This document shows, one piece after another, positions 40,001-52,790 of a stretch of DNA of 64,000 bases (position 1 is its first letter; every line of letters starts with the position of its first letter). The position numbers and the translations under genes are program-made. The notes beneath the pieces were generated by a model. It made no database searches. It worked only from the letters and a program-made list of their open reading frames with translations, and was not told the origin of the DNA. Origin of the DNA: Climacteris rufus (lineage: Eukaryota; Chordata; Aves; Passeriformes; Climacteridae); contig VZRZ01006844.1 in assembly GCA_013398175.1 (NCBI GenBank), positions 462,332-526,331 of the forward strand, in the 5' to 3' direction.

Positions 40001-43000
40001 TTAAGAAAGTTGCAAAGTATAAACTGTGTTGTGCTTTGTTGTGGTTCTAACATGAGGAACTTTTAAGTGCTCCTTTTTTAATATTCTGGTTCTTTTTATC
40101 TTAAATAAATAAAAACACACAGAGAAACACTAAAATAACTTTTAATAGTAAACTGCACTAACTTTTGCAGTGCTGCATTTTATTTTGCTTTACATTGCCA
40201 GAATCTGTGGTAGCTCAAGTTATTACTGGAATTAACATGAATATTCTGATTTTCTAGATAAATCTTCCTTCTGTAATTTCTTTTAAAAATAGACAAGAGC
40301 TCTTCAGGTGGCTGCAAAGTAGTTGGTTGTGCTCTAAGTTTTAAGTGGCCAAATGACTTATGTGTCATCATGTCTCTTTTTGTCTTATGCTTTTAGTTGA
40401 GACTGAGTAAATAATTGTGGACAAATTTTAAAAGTGGGTTTATTTCAGTCATCAGAGTGTGGAGAATGAATATTGTTTGGCAGCAGAATGTGGAACAACT
40501 TGGGGAAGTACAGTTATGTATTTGACAATAATGATCCGTGTGTGAGAAATGTAATGGGCAGGATGCTCATGGAGAGATGCTTCTGTTGGACCACACCTGG
40601 ACTGACAGGGATCTTTTTTCCAAGATCTGAAAGTCAGATCTGGGACTGTCAACTGTTAATACTGTTGCCTCACTGGGTAGGAATAGTCATTGCTATTTTC
40701 CAGATTAAATCCTTTCCCACAAGATACCAAGTCCCTGGACAGTTTCTGAGTTCTGCTTTGGCAGTGCTTTTCCAGAGAGTAACTTCAAACACAAAAATGA
40801 GTTTCTGTAGGACCAATGCATTTTCTGTGTAGAAGAGCAAGACTCCTTAAAGGGAGACTGGTATTGGAGTCTAGTTTAGCCTTTTCAGGATTTATGTCTT
40901 GGAACCAAAGCAGAGACTTCGCGGGTGAATGTTTTACAGGTGAAATTCTCTGGTGTGAGTACCATACATATAATTCCTGTTTTTTTGGCTTACTTTTTTT
41001 CCCTTTATAAAATATAACAATTGTAATTTTTGTATCATCTGCCCCTTGTCTCAGTCCCTTTCTTGCCGTTTTTGCCAACATATGTTTTTCATCATGATTC
41101 TCTGAGGCACTGGAACTCCTGCAAGGTGGGACCCTCAGTGGCACAAAGCAGCTATTTTGTCTCTTGTGTTTCATGTCTGGGGCCACCTAACATGCCCAAA
41201 GTCAGAAGTGATGAATATTCCAATGTATTCCATGAGCCTGTTCTATCTGATACAGGGTTTGGAAGGACAAGAATGATTGCATGAACAGTCCATATGTGGT
41301 GCAGGGTTTTTTGCATATTCCCTCTTATACCTGTAATAATTTATAGCTGTTAAGTGCACTAAGTTGATGGGCTTATTTTTAAATCCTGTTTCCTGTAAAG
41401 AAGAGAGAAGGCATAAATGATGATCCCATGCCTCTGTTCCCCATAATTATGAGATCTCCTGGCAAAAATACCCCATCTGAAAGAGGTAACTGTGGTTTCA
41501 TTGCACTGGTTTTAGAAGCCTAATAGTTTTGGAAATCAGAAAATCATGCCTTGAGTGTGGTTTGTGGTGGGAGAAGCACAAAATCATCGTAGTAACTCCT
41601 GAAGGGGAAATAATCACTTCAAGTGTTGATGTACCTTAATATTTACTTATATGATGACTTGTTTTCAAGAAATGACAATTAAAGCTGCTTAATGATTCAT
41701 ACTGTTTGCTAGACAGGTTTCTCTAAATGCATAGCATATTCATGCTGAAAGTTTCTTTCTTCCTCTTGATTGCATTCTATAAAACATAACTGTCGTCTTG
41801 TGTATGGCAAAACAAGATATTACTTGTATTGTCTCTACATACATTTGAGGTAACTACTTCTAATAGTTAAGATACCATTGAACATCAACTCTTCATGGTG
41901 CACCAGTGTTTGTCTGTTTTGGCATTTACAGCATCTCAATCAGTGTCTGAGCTCCAGTGTTTTAAGTACAGCACTACATATATAGGGAGGGCTAATGAAT
42001 CATGTAGATTGACTTCCTTATGTAATGGCTTGCTTAGCTTTGCTTATTATTCTGGTAACTGTAGCTAAATCAAATGTTCGACAAAATAATCCAGTTTGAG
42101 TCTGCATTGGAAAAAGACAGTTTCTGTAACTTTCTGTATTGTCATCTTCATTGAGGTGCACAAAGGTTGTTCTGTGTGTACAAGAAGGGTTAGTAAAAGA
42201 ATAGCCTCCACTCTGAAGAACCTATGACTTATGTAGATAGAACAAATGGGTAAAAAGAAAAGTTCATTCTTACAGGTGGCAGAATGTACTTAGAGGGGAA
42301 GTCTGACTATCCCAGAGGATCACACAGGAGCATCTAAAAGAGGCTGAAAATGAACCAGTGTTCTCTATGACAAGTACTGTGCTTCACCTGGAAAATGGTC
42401 CTTCACTCTCTTACACAAAAAGAAACTTGGAAATAAGAAGGTGTGTTAGGCTTCTCCTGAGTATCAGCAAGGAGCTACTGGATGGTAGGCACTGGTTTAC
42501 ATGTGTAACACCTTCTGATGCTAAGTATTTGTACATATCATTTGAGAGACTGAAATTTATAAGCAGCAGTTATGCAGTACAAGGGAAAAATTGTATTTAA
42601 ATGGCTGAATTAGTGAATTCAAACCCATAATGTTCCTAAAAGTGGTGTGGTCAAGCTGGTGAAAGCTATGATGATTTGTATGCACAGGAAGATGTCCAAA
42701 ATATGTTATGTTTCACTTTTGCTCAACACGTTGCTCTTTTGCATGATAAGTCACTACAGAATAAGTTGTATCCTTAGCTAGAGCACAGGAGCAGCCTGTC
42801 AGCATGCTTGCTGCCCAGGGGCAAAACCAACTCTACTGTGGTAGCTTACCCTTGCTGGTGGAGGGAAACCTGAAATCAGCAATGAGTTTGTGTCCTTCAG
42901 TTGGTTACAGCCAGTGCTGACCTTTTAGATCTGGTCCTTTCAGATTTCATAGAACAGAGTTTCAGCATGAAGTTGGACTGGACAGAATGTAAAACAAATG

Positions 43001-44300
43001 CTTAAATATTGTTTCTCTTCAGAGTTTTATAGTCAGGGTAGACAGTTTGCAGCATAACTTAGCTTTGTTGGCTTCACCAGTGCGCTCTGGCCAGCAGCCG
43101 TTTGGAGAAAATGTTTTATTTCTGCCTAGGAACTACTGATATTGGTGAGAGAGAAGCGATGGATGAAACCCCTTGTCAGCCCTGGCGGGAGGTGTGCTGC
43201 AGTTGCAGAGCAGGCAGAGGGGCTTGGTGAGCAGCCTCTGCTTTTGCATTTCGCTGCAGTCCTCAGACTTTTCTGCAGGTGACACTGGTGCATCCACCAG
43301 TGCAGCCTGTGCATCCATCAAGGTGTTTGACTTCTGAGTGGGGAGCTGGTTTGTGCTTGTCATGATTTTAGTCGTTTGCAAGTTGTAAGTTTGCTATTAT
43401 AAAAGGATGGTGGGGATTTTTATCCTACTCCAGATTCAGTCAAGTGGCCTGAAGGCTAAAGTGTTGTCTCCCTTCAATACCTAATTCCAAACTATTACTG
43501 CTTCCAGTCAAGATAATAGTAACAAATGCTTACATGGCCCACATTAGACCTAGACATGTAGATTTTCCAGTGGAAAAGGAAACTAGAAGCAGCATTCATG
43601 GCATTATTATCTGTAGTATCATTGTAGTTGTGTATTCAAAATATTTTAATCTGCTACAGGTGCCTTATTAACTTGAAAGGAAGACAAGTCCAGCTTTGGA
43701 ACTTTTTGTCCGTGTCTCCTGCTCCTTCTTTCTACATCATAGGGTTTCAAAGGCTAAGAAATACTTACTGATTTATTTGCATCCATGTAGATTAAGCAAC
43801 ATGGAAGTGCTGCTATATTAACAGTAACTTCAATTTACATTATTTTAAAACATCTTTGTTGGTAGCAAGCATTGCAAGAACATGGAGGTGACAGCAGGAA
43901 GTAGGTGGATACGTGTCTGTGCATATGAGTTGTTTTAGGGAAAAGAAGCCAATTAGTTTTACAAGAAGACTAATTAAAAATTCTTTGTGCAGCAGCTCTT
44001 TATCTTTTCTCTCTGAAGTAATAGACCAAAATTACATAATTGTCTTAATTTTAGCCCAAAAAGGAATTATCATTTAGAATGAGGGGGGACTTTTCCTTTC
44101 TTCGAGGAAGTTATAACTTGGTGAAGTTCTAGTCTTGGAGAAATCACTTTAATGAGAAGAAATGCAAACCCTTGTAAAGCCTGGTTTGTAACAGTAGTGA
44201 TGTCCTTCATTAGAGTTGAGCTGGTATATGATCATTTGGCCAGATGGCATAGTGCAGGGAACATACTTTAAATTTTTAATGTAGAAAAGAAATCTTTCAT

Positions 44301-44315
44301 CTACTGTTACAGTAG
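44301..44315. repeat. Palindrome CTACTGTTACAGTAG (copy 1)
   Basis: Seven-base arms around a central T. The flanking bases (AT...AT) extend the symmetry to nine per arm. The same 15-mer recurs at 58490-58504. Confidence 0.85.
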
Positions 44316-45633
44316 ATCATAAAAGGAAAAAAAAAAGCCAAACCCCACAAGGTATAGTCAACCGGTATTTCTAAAAAACAGTTGAGTAAGTTGCATTTCA
44401 AGGCACAAAATTCCTCTGGGAAGATGGCAAAGGATAATTTATTTGAGAAGTTATTGGAGACACTTTGGGTTAGGAGGCAAGAGTCCTGATTTAATGGTAA
44501 TGTTTTTTCTTTTTCTCATGTTAACTTTTTTAGTATGACAGGTTTTCAAAAATGCTCTAGTTTATAGGTGCTTGGATGGAATATCCTTGTTACATTGTTT
44601 GTATGTGAACAGTTCAATTGTCAGCAAATTAACACTGTCTATTCTTAGACATATGCAAATATCATGGAAAAAGTACATTGTAGATTACTTTGATTTGCCT
44701 TCTGATTTAAGGAGCCTCTTAAGTCTGCTTGCATCACACTTCATAACTTTTTTCTGGAGCCTGGAAGCTAAAACTATTTCTTTTCTTTCCAAGTAAAAGT
44801 CAAGTATCTTATGGGTAAAACAGAAGCTGAGGCCTCAAATACAACCACTCACCAACTGTGTGATTTAAAAAAATGTCATATATATTGGAGCATATTGAAA
44901 TTCAAACCAGAAACGTATATGACTGGAGTATCTAAAGCTGCTGTTCTGCTCATTTAGTTCTTTTGAACTAACCACAGCGTATTTTGATAGCTCAAGCAGC
45001 AAGTGGCAGTCTTTAGAGCTTGGCAGAGTCATACTTCACAGTAAAAAAGAATTGAACTTCTGTGCTTTAGTGTGCCATTAAGCTGCAGTCTCACGTTTCA
45101 GTCCCTGGGAATTGATATACTGATTTGATTTTCTGAGACATATGGTGATAATAATAATAACACTATATAAGCATTATTTAAAAATACAATAATATACCAG
45201 TATTGAATCTTTGGAAAGCCAGCACCAAAGTGCACACACAAACTACCATCATTTATTTTAGTTTAGTCTCACCCAATGTTGAACAAATGGAAATCAATAC
45301 TGCTTGTGGATATCTGTGGCTAGATTGGAAAGAGAAGCAAAGTGGCATTGTTGCCAAGAACACATTGTACAAGAAAACACAAACGTATGAGTTTTATATG
45401 TGTTCCTCTTTTGCCTTCCTTTTTCAGGATCTTTTAGTGCATTGTACAAAGATAGGAATTTTATAGTTACAACTGTGGGGTGTGTATGTGTTCCCTATGT
45501 AAAATGCATGTGTTGTTTTCAATTTTAACATACAAATAGAATGTGAATGCTTATAAAGTTCAACGCTTTTTTGGATGCTGGCTGGGGCATGGAATGATAC
45601 CAATTTTAAACCTGTTAGAGTCAACAAATGATG

Positions 45634-45647
45634 TTTTTCCTTTTCAG
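45634..45647 (+). promoter_or_regulatory. CDK14: Splice acceptor of the first CDK14 exon
   Basis: An uninterrupted pyrimidine tract (tttttccttttcag) ends in the CAG acceptor just before ATA TGT GTC. It is a strong consensus 3' splice site and fixes the exon start at 45648. Confidence 0.93.
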
Positions 45648-45893
45648 ATATGTGTCACAAAGATGTCTACACGGAATTGCCAGGGAATGGATTCAGTGAT
45701 CAAACCTCTGGATACAATTCCTGAGGATAAAAAAGTTCGGGTTCAGCGGACACAGAGTAGTTTCGATCCATTTGAGAAACCAACTAATCAGGTGAAGAGG
45801 GTTCATTCAGAGAACAACGCTTGCATTAACTTCAAAACTTCATCTGCAGGGAAGGAATCACCTAAAGTCAGACGTCATTCCAGCCCCAGCTCT
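45648..45893 (+). CDS. CDK14: CDK14 coding exon: N-terminal regulatory region (internal exon)
   Basis: This exon encodes 82 complete codons of cyclin-dependent kinase 14 (PFTAIRE-1), a membrane-associated kinase activated by cyclin Y that phosphorylates the Wnt co-receptor LRP6. The translation starts ICVTKMSTRNCQGMD and ends PKVRRHSSPSS. It matches my recollection of human CDK14 residues 42-123 with about three conservative changes (RTQSSF for RTQSTF, KPTNQ for KPANQ, SSAGKE for SSTGKE). The region is basic and Ser/Pro-rich, lies outside the kinase fold and is probably disordered. RHSSPSS (codons 45873-45893) is the reported 14-3-3 docking motif around Ser119. The ATG at 45663 would be Met47, the start of a shorter isoform described for the human protein. 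The acceptor is a pyrimidine tract ending in CAG and the donor is GTAAGT. Both ends are phase 0. There are no internal stops or frameshifts. The preceding exon(s), about 41 residues, were not found upstream. Confidence 0.97.
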
Positions 45894-45899
45894 GTAAGT
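45894..45899 (+). promoter_or_regulatory. CDK14: Splice donor of the first CDK14 exon
   Basis: TCT|GTAAGT is a perfect +1 to +6 donor. Without splicing, the frame reads V-S-P-Q-S and stops at 45909-45911, so intron retention would truncate the protein before the kinase domain. Confidence 0.93.
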
Positions 45900-46404
45900 C
45901 CACAGTCCTGATACCTCTTCATGTACCAAATGGTGGAATTAGAGGCACCAGATAAATGTTTTCTTGGTTGAGAAGGGATTGTTTACTTGGAAATGAACAA
46001 GAAAAACCTCATGGCTGCTATTAAAGATGTTTTCCATATATATTTATAATGTTATTAATAAAATAGAATCAGAAAATAGAACTTGAAAAAGAATATGAAT
46101 TAGGAAATTTCTTTAGGATATTAGTTAGGGTGTCTTACAGGATTTCTAAGCATTTTCCTTTCCTTATTCTTGTATAGCATTACAGCTGCTATAATGTTTA
46201 TGCAGCAAATTTGGCAGAGGATTCCTTATTTGTGAAGAGGAATTCTTTCTGATGAAGTTTTAGAAACCACATGAATTGCCTTTTTGATTTTTAGATTTTG
46301 GTTTTAGAGAAACGGATCAGATTTGACATTTTGTTTACATTTTATAATTCTCTTTTTAAAATCAAGTAGTAAAAATAACATTTATTTCCCTATCAGAAAC
46401 TCTG

Positions 46405-46436
46405 AAAGAGAGTGAGAGAGAGGGAAGAGAGAAAAA
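46405..46436 (+). repeat. GA-rich simple sequence
   Basis: An imperfect GA/GGAA purine tract (gaaagagagtgagagagagg and following bases). A pyrimidine-rich counterpart lies about 275 bp downstream. Confidence 0.85.
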
Positions 46437-46710
46437 CAACAGAGAAGGGTTTGGCAACACATCTTAATAGTTTTATTCTCAAGTATTGTGAAAGAAATTA
46501 GATAAATAAAATGTCGTATCTTTCATGAATAATGCCCAGAACAGATTTTCCCCAAAAGACCTTCCAAATTATTGGAAAACTATTTCTGTTATTCTTTGGC
46601 AAGAAAAATCTATAATAATGTGACCTTTGAGTTGAAGACTACAGATCTAAGTAGAACGGATGTAACACTTCAAATCTTATTTGGTGTGAAATAATTTAAA
46701 AGGTTGATTG

Positions 46711-46741
46711 CCTCTTCTTCTTTCTTTTCTTTCTTTTCTTT
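46711..46741 (+). repeat. CT-rich simple sequence, TTTCTTTTC type
   Basis: A pure pyrimidine tract of 31 bases, built from CTT and CTTTT units. Confidence 0.88.
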
Positions 46742-49214
46742 GTTTTGCTCTATCTTCTGGATGTCTTCTGTCCTCCGTAAAGAAGTTTGACTGAAACCTG
46801 TCAGACTTCTAACAAGAAATGACAGAGATTCATTTTTTGTAGATGAGCTGTGTTTAACCCATGTGAATTTAATGGGTAAGATGTCACGCCTCTGGGGGAC
46901 TGTCCTTTTTAGAAAAGGTTGCATTTTAAAATGTAACCATCTGTAGCAAAAACAAATTTGCTTTTTCATCATCACTTGGCATTATATAGCTGCTGCCAAA
47001 GATGTCTCTGGTGTGTTCCATCTGAGTCCATGAGGAGTTCTTACTATAAAACTTTTACAATCATTAAGGATGGATGAAGCTGTTTGCACTGTGGTTTTTT
47101 GTCTGTAATGCCTGATTATTGTTTGGCACCATAACTATTAATTTAAATGACTATTTTTTTAAATCTTAGGTATTTTGTAGTATTAACTCACTCCTCATCT
47201 ATGCTGTTCCTCTTAGAAACCATTATTAATTTCTGTTAATGCTTTATGCACATTCTTCTATTAAAAATGAAGGGTTTCAGTTGCTTTGCTTCCAGAATTT
47301 TGAAGCAGGTGTTTTTGAAACTGTGTTTTTGGCCGCTTGTTCTTTTCCAGAGGGTTGGTACTCTACTGTGCCCGTATGATCTGCTGTGATCCCAATATTT
47401 TCTTATGTAAATGTCATTAATGCTTCCTCTACTAGCATGCTGGTGGTTAGAGCCCAAGGTAAACATATGCTTTTGGTAATCTTCATCTATGCTGACTCAC
47501 ACAGAGTTGCTGGATACAGGAGGTGCAAAGGAATTTCTTGAATTACAGTTCTCATTTCTCAACTTCCTGTAATTCTCTTTGATTTTTATAGTTCTTTTTG
47601 GTGAATTCTGTTATTCCTTCTGCATGGTGACATTGTTAGTAATTTTTGATTTTTCCTCACAAGGAAGAGCACCTAGTAGGGAGTAACTTTTGGAACAATG
47701 GGAGGGAGTGTTCATGCCAGTGAAGGGGGAAGAGCAGTTCACAACAAAAGGTGGTGTTACCCTCTGCTGACGAGGTTACACCTGGTCCTGCCCGACAGAC
47801 CTGAGTTCAGCCATCTAAGGCAGAGATATGATCAAGATGCTTCATTTCCATTCCCAGAACCTGAATCCATTGCTTCAGGCAGTAGATGCCCTTATACATA
47901 TTTCACTGAGTGATGCCTCTGGGGTTAGTTGCAGAAATTTATCATTCTATGGTTTTTAATTATACTTGAAGTAATAAAGGGTTTGGGGTTTCGTCTTTTG
48001 TCTTTTTTTCTAGCCCTGATATTGTCTAGCAGCTGCCCTTGCTACACCCTCTTCTGATCATTATATCTTTTACTTCCATGTCAGCTACATATTCTCCCTC
48101 ATGGAGTTCATACTTGGTTCTCTGGAAATTCTCATCTTGTTAAGGTTATACCAGTCTGAATGAGCATTTCAGTTTCTGTAAATGTTCTTGAACATGGTAT
48201 GTCCTCTGGGTCATATGGGCTACAGTTGTGGAGTTATGTTTTAGTTTTGGCTCTGTTTTCTGTAAGCTTTATTTTAAGATATTCTGAGAGAGGTATGCTA
48301 CCTTTTAATTTTTGCTTTCTATGCTTGATTAGTAGAGGAACTGAATTAAAGACAGGCTTCCATTTAGTCTTTTCTTTTCATCATTTAAAGTCCTCAGTAG
48401 CCATCAGGTGTGAAATGATGTCTTACAGAAGGTACAGGGCTGAGGCTTGCAGTCCCCACATTACTCACTGCTTTTGCTTAGGTAAAAGTCCTTTATTTGT
48501 CTCAGAAAAATAACATTTTTCAATATGTGACCTGAGAGACCTTGTTTATAATGCCCTGTGGTGTTGGTTTCTGCTTTGATTAATTTCAGAAGCTTTATCA
48601 CCTCTCCAACAGGTATTAGTTTCAGTATTTGGTAAAGATCACCAAATACTCCACAGGTGGCATGTTGTCTACCTTGTCTTTTCTGTACCTTTGAAATGCT
48701 CTGCGCTTTGTGATGAGAAAGATGAAACACAGACAGAGGTTTGGGGAAGGTGGATCTCTGTGTTCCTGCCCACAGATTGTCACTTGGAAAATAAATCTCT
48801 TGCTTTTAAACATGAAGTAATTTTCTGCAGTTAGTGTCACACCTTGTTGCAACAAGGTAGAATTCCTGCTCTGTTAATTAGTGCAGTAGTGTACAGACAG
48901 ACTTTAGCACTTTTTTGGTTGTTTTCTTATGTGACAAGCTTAATTTTTACACTTGGAATCTTTCCATCTTCTCCCCTTGCTTTGAACGTAAGAAAACGTC
49001 TATGAGAGCAAATTCCAAACTGCTTAAGCTGATTGAAATTGTATGTTATTATGGGATGATTTTTTCAGCAGAACTGAATTATTCCTTTATCACATCAGAG
49101 TAGTGGATAACTTGGAGGTTGTGAAGTAGGTGTTTACCTACCTGTGCCTCACCTGTCAGACACTGCTAGAAGGGAATTTGGCTTGACGAACCTTTTCTCT
49201 GATTCATCCTAACA

Positions 49215-49328
49215 CAATATATGTGTGTGTATACATCTATATATTATATACATACAGCTATAGTTGTGTGTACTTCTCTTTCTCTCTCTCTCTCTCTCTT
49301 TGTCTCTCTGTCTATATCTATCTCTCTA
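49215..49328 (+). repeat. Compound microsatellite (AT/GT followed by CT)
   Basis: An alternating purine-pyrimidine AT/GT stretch (about 49215-49260) is followed by a (CT)n block (about 49274-49300) and degenerate TCTATC/CTCT units up to 49328. It is likely length-polymorphic. Confidence 0.92.
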
Positions 49329-52067
49329 AAAATCTCATGGTGAGTCTTTTGTCTACCAAGGGAAGAAAATGTTTTTCTTTTCTCCTTAACTGAAGAAAAG
49401 GTAAAACTACACAATAAATTGGACAAAATAAAAAAATCACAACAGGAAAACAAACACATGCCACTCTTCTCCAAATAGCACTGGTTTTGAAAGATGGTTT
49501 GACTCTAATTATCTGAAAGTTTTATTTGAGATCCATGCTCTTCAGGCATGTGGTCTTACTTATTTCTCTCCAGTGCAAGGTAAAGTTTTGTTGTATTCAG
49601 AGTACACATTTTATGCACTAAAATAGTACTTTTGCACAGGGTGTAAATAGAATATTGCAAGCTTTATAATCTAGCCATCTGCTCAAGATTTAGTTATGTA
49701 GTGATACACGAGTTTCTTCTCTGTGAATAGCTTGAGCTCCCAGTCAGTGAATTCAAATGTCATATTAAAGTATATATTCCTACTTTTCAGTTACTTAAAA
49801 ACATAATGAAGCAAAACACTAGCTAACTCAGGTAAGTGTAAAGCCCCCAAACATTCAAATAAAAATAATTGGATAAGCAGTGCTTTACTGCATTGACTCT
49901 GCACTCTTTTTGGGAGGACATCTTCTCTTCTATTTTTGTAACTTTTCTTAATTTTCAGTCCTAATACATGCAACTTTCCTCCAAAAAGTACAAGCAAAAA
50001 AGCATGAATCCTATAATGATCCTACTGATCCTATTAGCATGTTGCAAATCAGTTGTATAAGAAAACTAGACACTGTTTTAAATGTCAGGATTTTTTCCAA
50101 AAGTTAGGCATAATTTCTGTCTGCCTAAATAAGCACTTTCTGTGCTACTCTTGCCTCTCTTCCTATTCAGGTGTATGCAACCTTCTCCATTTGGGAGAAC
50201 TTGTTATTTATTAGGGTAACTACATCCTTCCTGGTTGATACATTTTATTGAGGTAAGATAATTTCAGAGTTCAGTGTAGAGAGTGGATTTTTCTTTACTG
50301 GCACAAAGGAAGCGTTAATAATTGTTAACCTGAGGGACACTCTCTAGATGAAAAGGCAGATAAAATGTGGCAGTTGAGCCAGCTCCTGTGCTCTAATAGC
50401 CTGGAGAACAAGTGAACAGCTTTAAAAACTGCATCTAGCCCTTTAACAGAGAGCCCTATGGTCACTTCTACTCACATTGCTCTTAATTTATGGCTGTGTG
50501 TTAAAGAGTTAGGAAGATGCAGGCAACAGAATGGGATCAGAGAGTGGGAGAGCTGAGATTAAGGCTTGGTTTGGATTCTTGAACGTCTTTGTATCCCTTG
50601 AACATTGCCCTAGAAAACAGTCCAACTTTCAAGGCATGATTAAATTGTCCTATTATTATAGATTGGGTTCAACCTGAAACTAATGTGAAAATTGCATACG
50701 GTTTTGTGAAAGAAGGTTTACTCTTGTGACAAAGAAGACAAAATAAAAAATGGTTAAAAAAATAATTATTATCTTTCATTCTTGCGTTTTAATCTCAGCT
50801 GAGCTTCTTGGCCTACCTTTTGCTTTCAAGTTTTTCTAGTAATGAATTTATTTCTTTTGAGGCATATAACAAAGCAGATATTCACTTTTGATTTTCTTTA
50901 ATTTACAGAGGCAATGTGAACATAATATTTTTCCATTAATGATAGTTTTATATTGAAGTTTAATATCCTGCAGTTAAAATAAAAAAGGGTCTATTTAAAA
51001 CTTCAACTCGGGAGTGTGACGGTTAAGTGTGACATTCACAAGCTGTTCTGCAGTTATGAAAAATGCATGAGAACAGAACCCACACAGCTTCTATAGGAAT
51101 AGTCAGGTGATTTCAGTGTAATTTTCCATTAAAGCTGTCTTTATTACATAGATTTTGAAAATTTCTGAGAAAGAGAGGTATTCACGTGGCAATGTAATGC
51201 AAGGTTTCACACGGCAAGATCTGGGATTAAGCCTATTATCTGTCCTACAGTCTGTATCAATGAAATGTGCATTTGAAACAGCGTGGTCAGAAAAGACAGT
51301 TCTCATTTCTTTTTTTCGGTAGTATTTTTAATACTCTCATGTCAGTTTGAAATACTAGCTTCTTCTATTTCTGTACTCAACATTTTGGCATACTTTTTCT
51401 CTCCTTGTTACTATGATCTGTGTTTCCTTAACCAGAGGGGGGAAAAAATATCTAATCTTGGTTACTGTAAGCCGTGCTGCTAAAAATGCTCACTTCCCTA
51501 TGCTTAGTGGTGCTCCTAGACTAATCTAGCACTGGGAAAAATGTGGGCTTATAATAAGAAAGCTACCTAATGAAAACTATTTTCAAGGAAAATGAAATGT
51601 CAAGGTAAAGAAGTAAAATTTTCAGTGAGTTTCTTGAAGGGAAAGACTGTTCTGCGCTCCACTTGCCCGCGTCCTCCTGGGGAAAACATGATCTACCACA
51701 ACCTGTGCTAACTTTCACAGGAACTTGGGGCTGTGTTCTTCAGAGGCATGAGGATCTTTACTCCCTTCTGTCTCAGTAATTCATTTAGTTTTCCCATTTG
51801 AGTTCTTTGAAAGATTTCTGTGTAGCATGAAAGTTCACTTTTCAGGGAGTTCTCCAGTTGTACCAATTTCTTGCTGACTGGTTGTTTACTGCCTATATAA
51901 CTTTCTGCTGTTAAATAGTTCAGTCTTGGTCATATATGCATCTAGGTGTTTGAGTTTTTTTCTTAGCTTTGTAAGTTGATTTATTTTATTTTTACTTTTG
52001 GTAGGTAATGCAGAGCTCTAGCATGGAGCAACAGGCTTCTTTATGTCTAAGCAGTCCCAATGATATT

Positions 52068-52262
52068 CAGTACACTGAAGGGTTGCCAAGCATTGGAACA
52101 AGCTGCCCAGGGAAATGGTTGAGTCACCATCCCTGGAGGTATTTAAAAGATGTACAGATATTGTGCCTGGGGACATGTGTGGTGGGCTTGGCAGTGTTAG
52201 GATTAGAGTTGGCCTTGGTGATCTTTAAAGCCTTTTCAAACATAAATAATTCTGTGATTCTC
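52068..52262 (+). mobile_element. CR1 LINE 3'-end fragment, sense
   Basis: A short tail of CR1 beginning near gtacactgaagggttgcc. It carries the WNRLP-region remnant (LPSIGTSCPGKW), then the tail wording catccctggaggtatttaaaagatg, and ends at aattctgtgattctc. It lies 528 bp from an oppositely oriented CR1, with their 3' ends facing each other. Confidence 0.92.
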
Positions 52263-52790
52263 TGGTGGTTTTTTTAAGGGTTAAAAAGCAGTAAGAAGGA
52301 GCAAGAGAAATGGAAAAATAATAGGTACAGAACTATTGTGAGGTTAGATCTTCAAAAAGTAGCTTTGAACAAACTTTTGCCAAAATACATGTGTTCAGCT
52401 AAAATTAATACCATTTTCCATTGAGAAATATTGTCTGGGTCAAATTGGAGGATCGCACCAGTTATGTAAAGTACAGGGGAATTCCTTGTGAGTCTGCTGG
52501 CTGTGATGTCTGTCAGTGGCTGATGCAAGCACTGTACATCTGATGTGCTCTGGATGTGTCTTGCTCACTATGTGTATTTCAGTCAACCACATCCCAGGCA
52601 GAGTATGGGACTCCTGTGTTTTAACAAACACAAATCTCTGTGTTTATGTATTCCTATATATTTTACCAGAAGCAATAAAATGCTTTTGAAGAAGAAATTG
52701 TACTTAAAAGAGTGTTTTCTATATTTGATTTTAATATTAGCATTTACTAGAAAAGCCAACAACCTTGCCGTAACAAGGCCTATATTTAAA

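Larger units (their letters stand above)
27164..45647. other. Unique sequence, presumed CDK14 intron
   Basis: This is the longest stretch without a supported gene or mobile element. It is mostly AT-rich, with GC-richer islands at about 28095-28370, 29285-29420, 31490-31960, 36285-36470 and 43080-43370. None shows a recognisable protein. Simple tracts include A12 at 28853-28864, T15 at 30573-30587, T13 at 31401-31413 and an AAT run at 45147-45160. A CDK14 N-terminal exon was looked for by eye and not found. Confidence 0.55.

Noticed and set aside
43080..43380. GC-richer patch with an 82-codon antisense frame, considered as an exon of an opposite-strand gene.
   Set aside because: No recognisable protein and no convincing splice pair. 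Kept only as an unexplained GC patch.
45543..45647. Open frame extending upstream of the first CDK14 exon, which could suggest a longer exon.
   Set aside because: It begins at GTG rather than ATG, a strong acceptor (tttttccttttcag) lies at the exon edge, and the upstream residues do not resemble CDK14.
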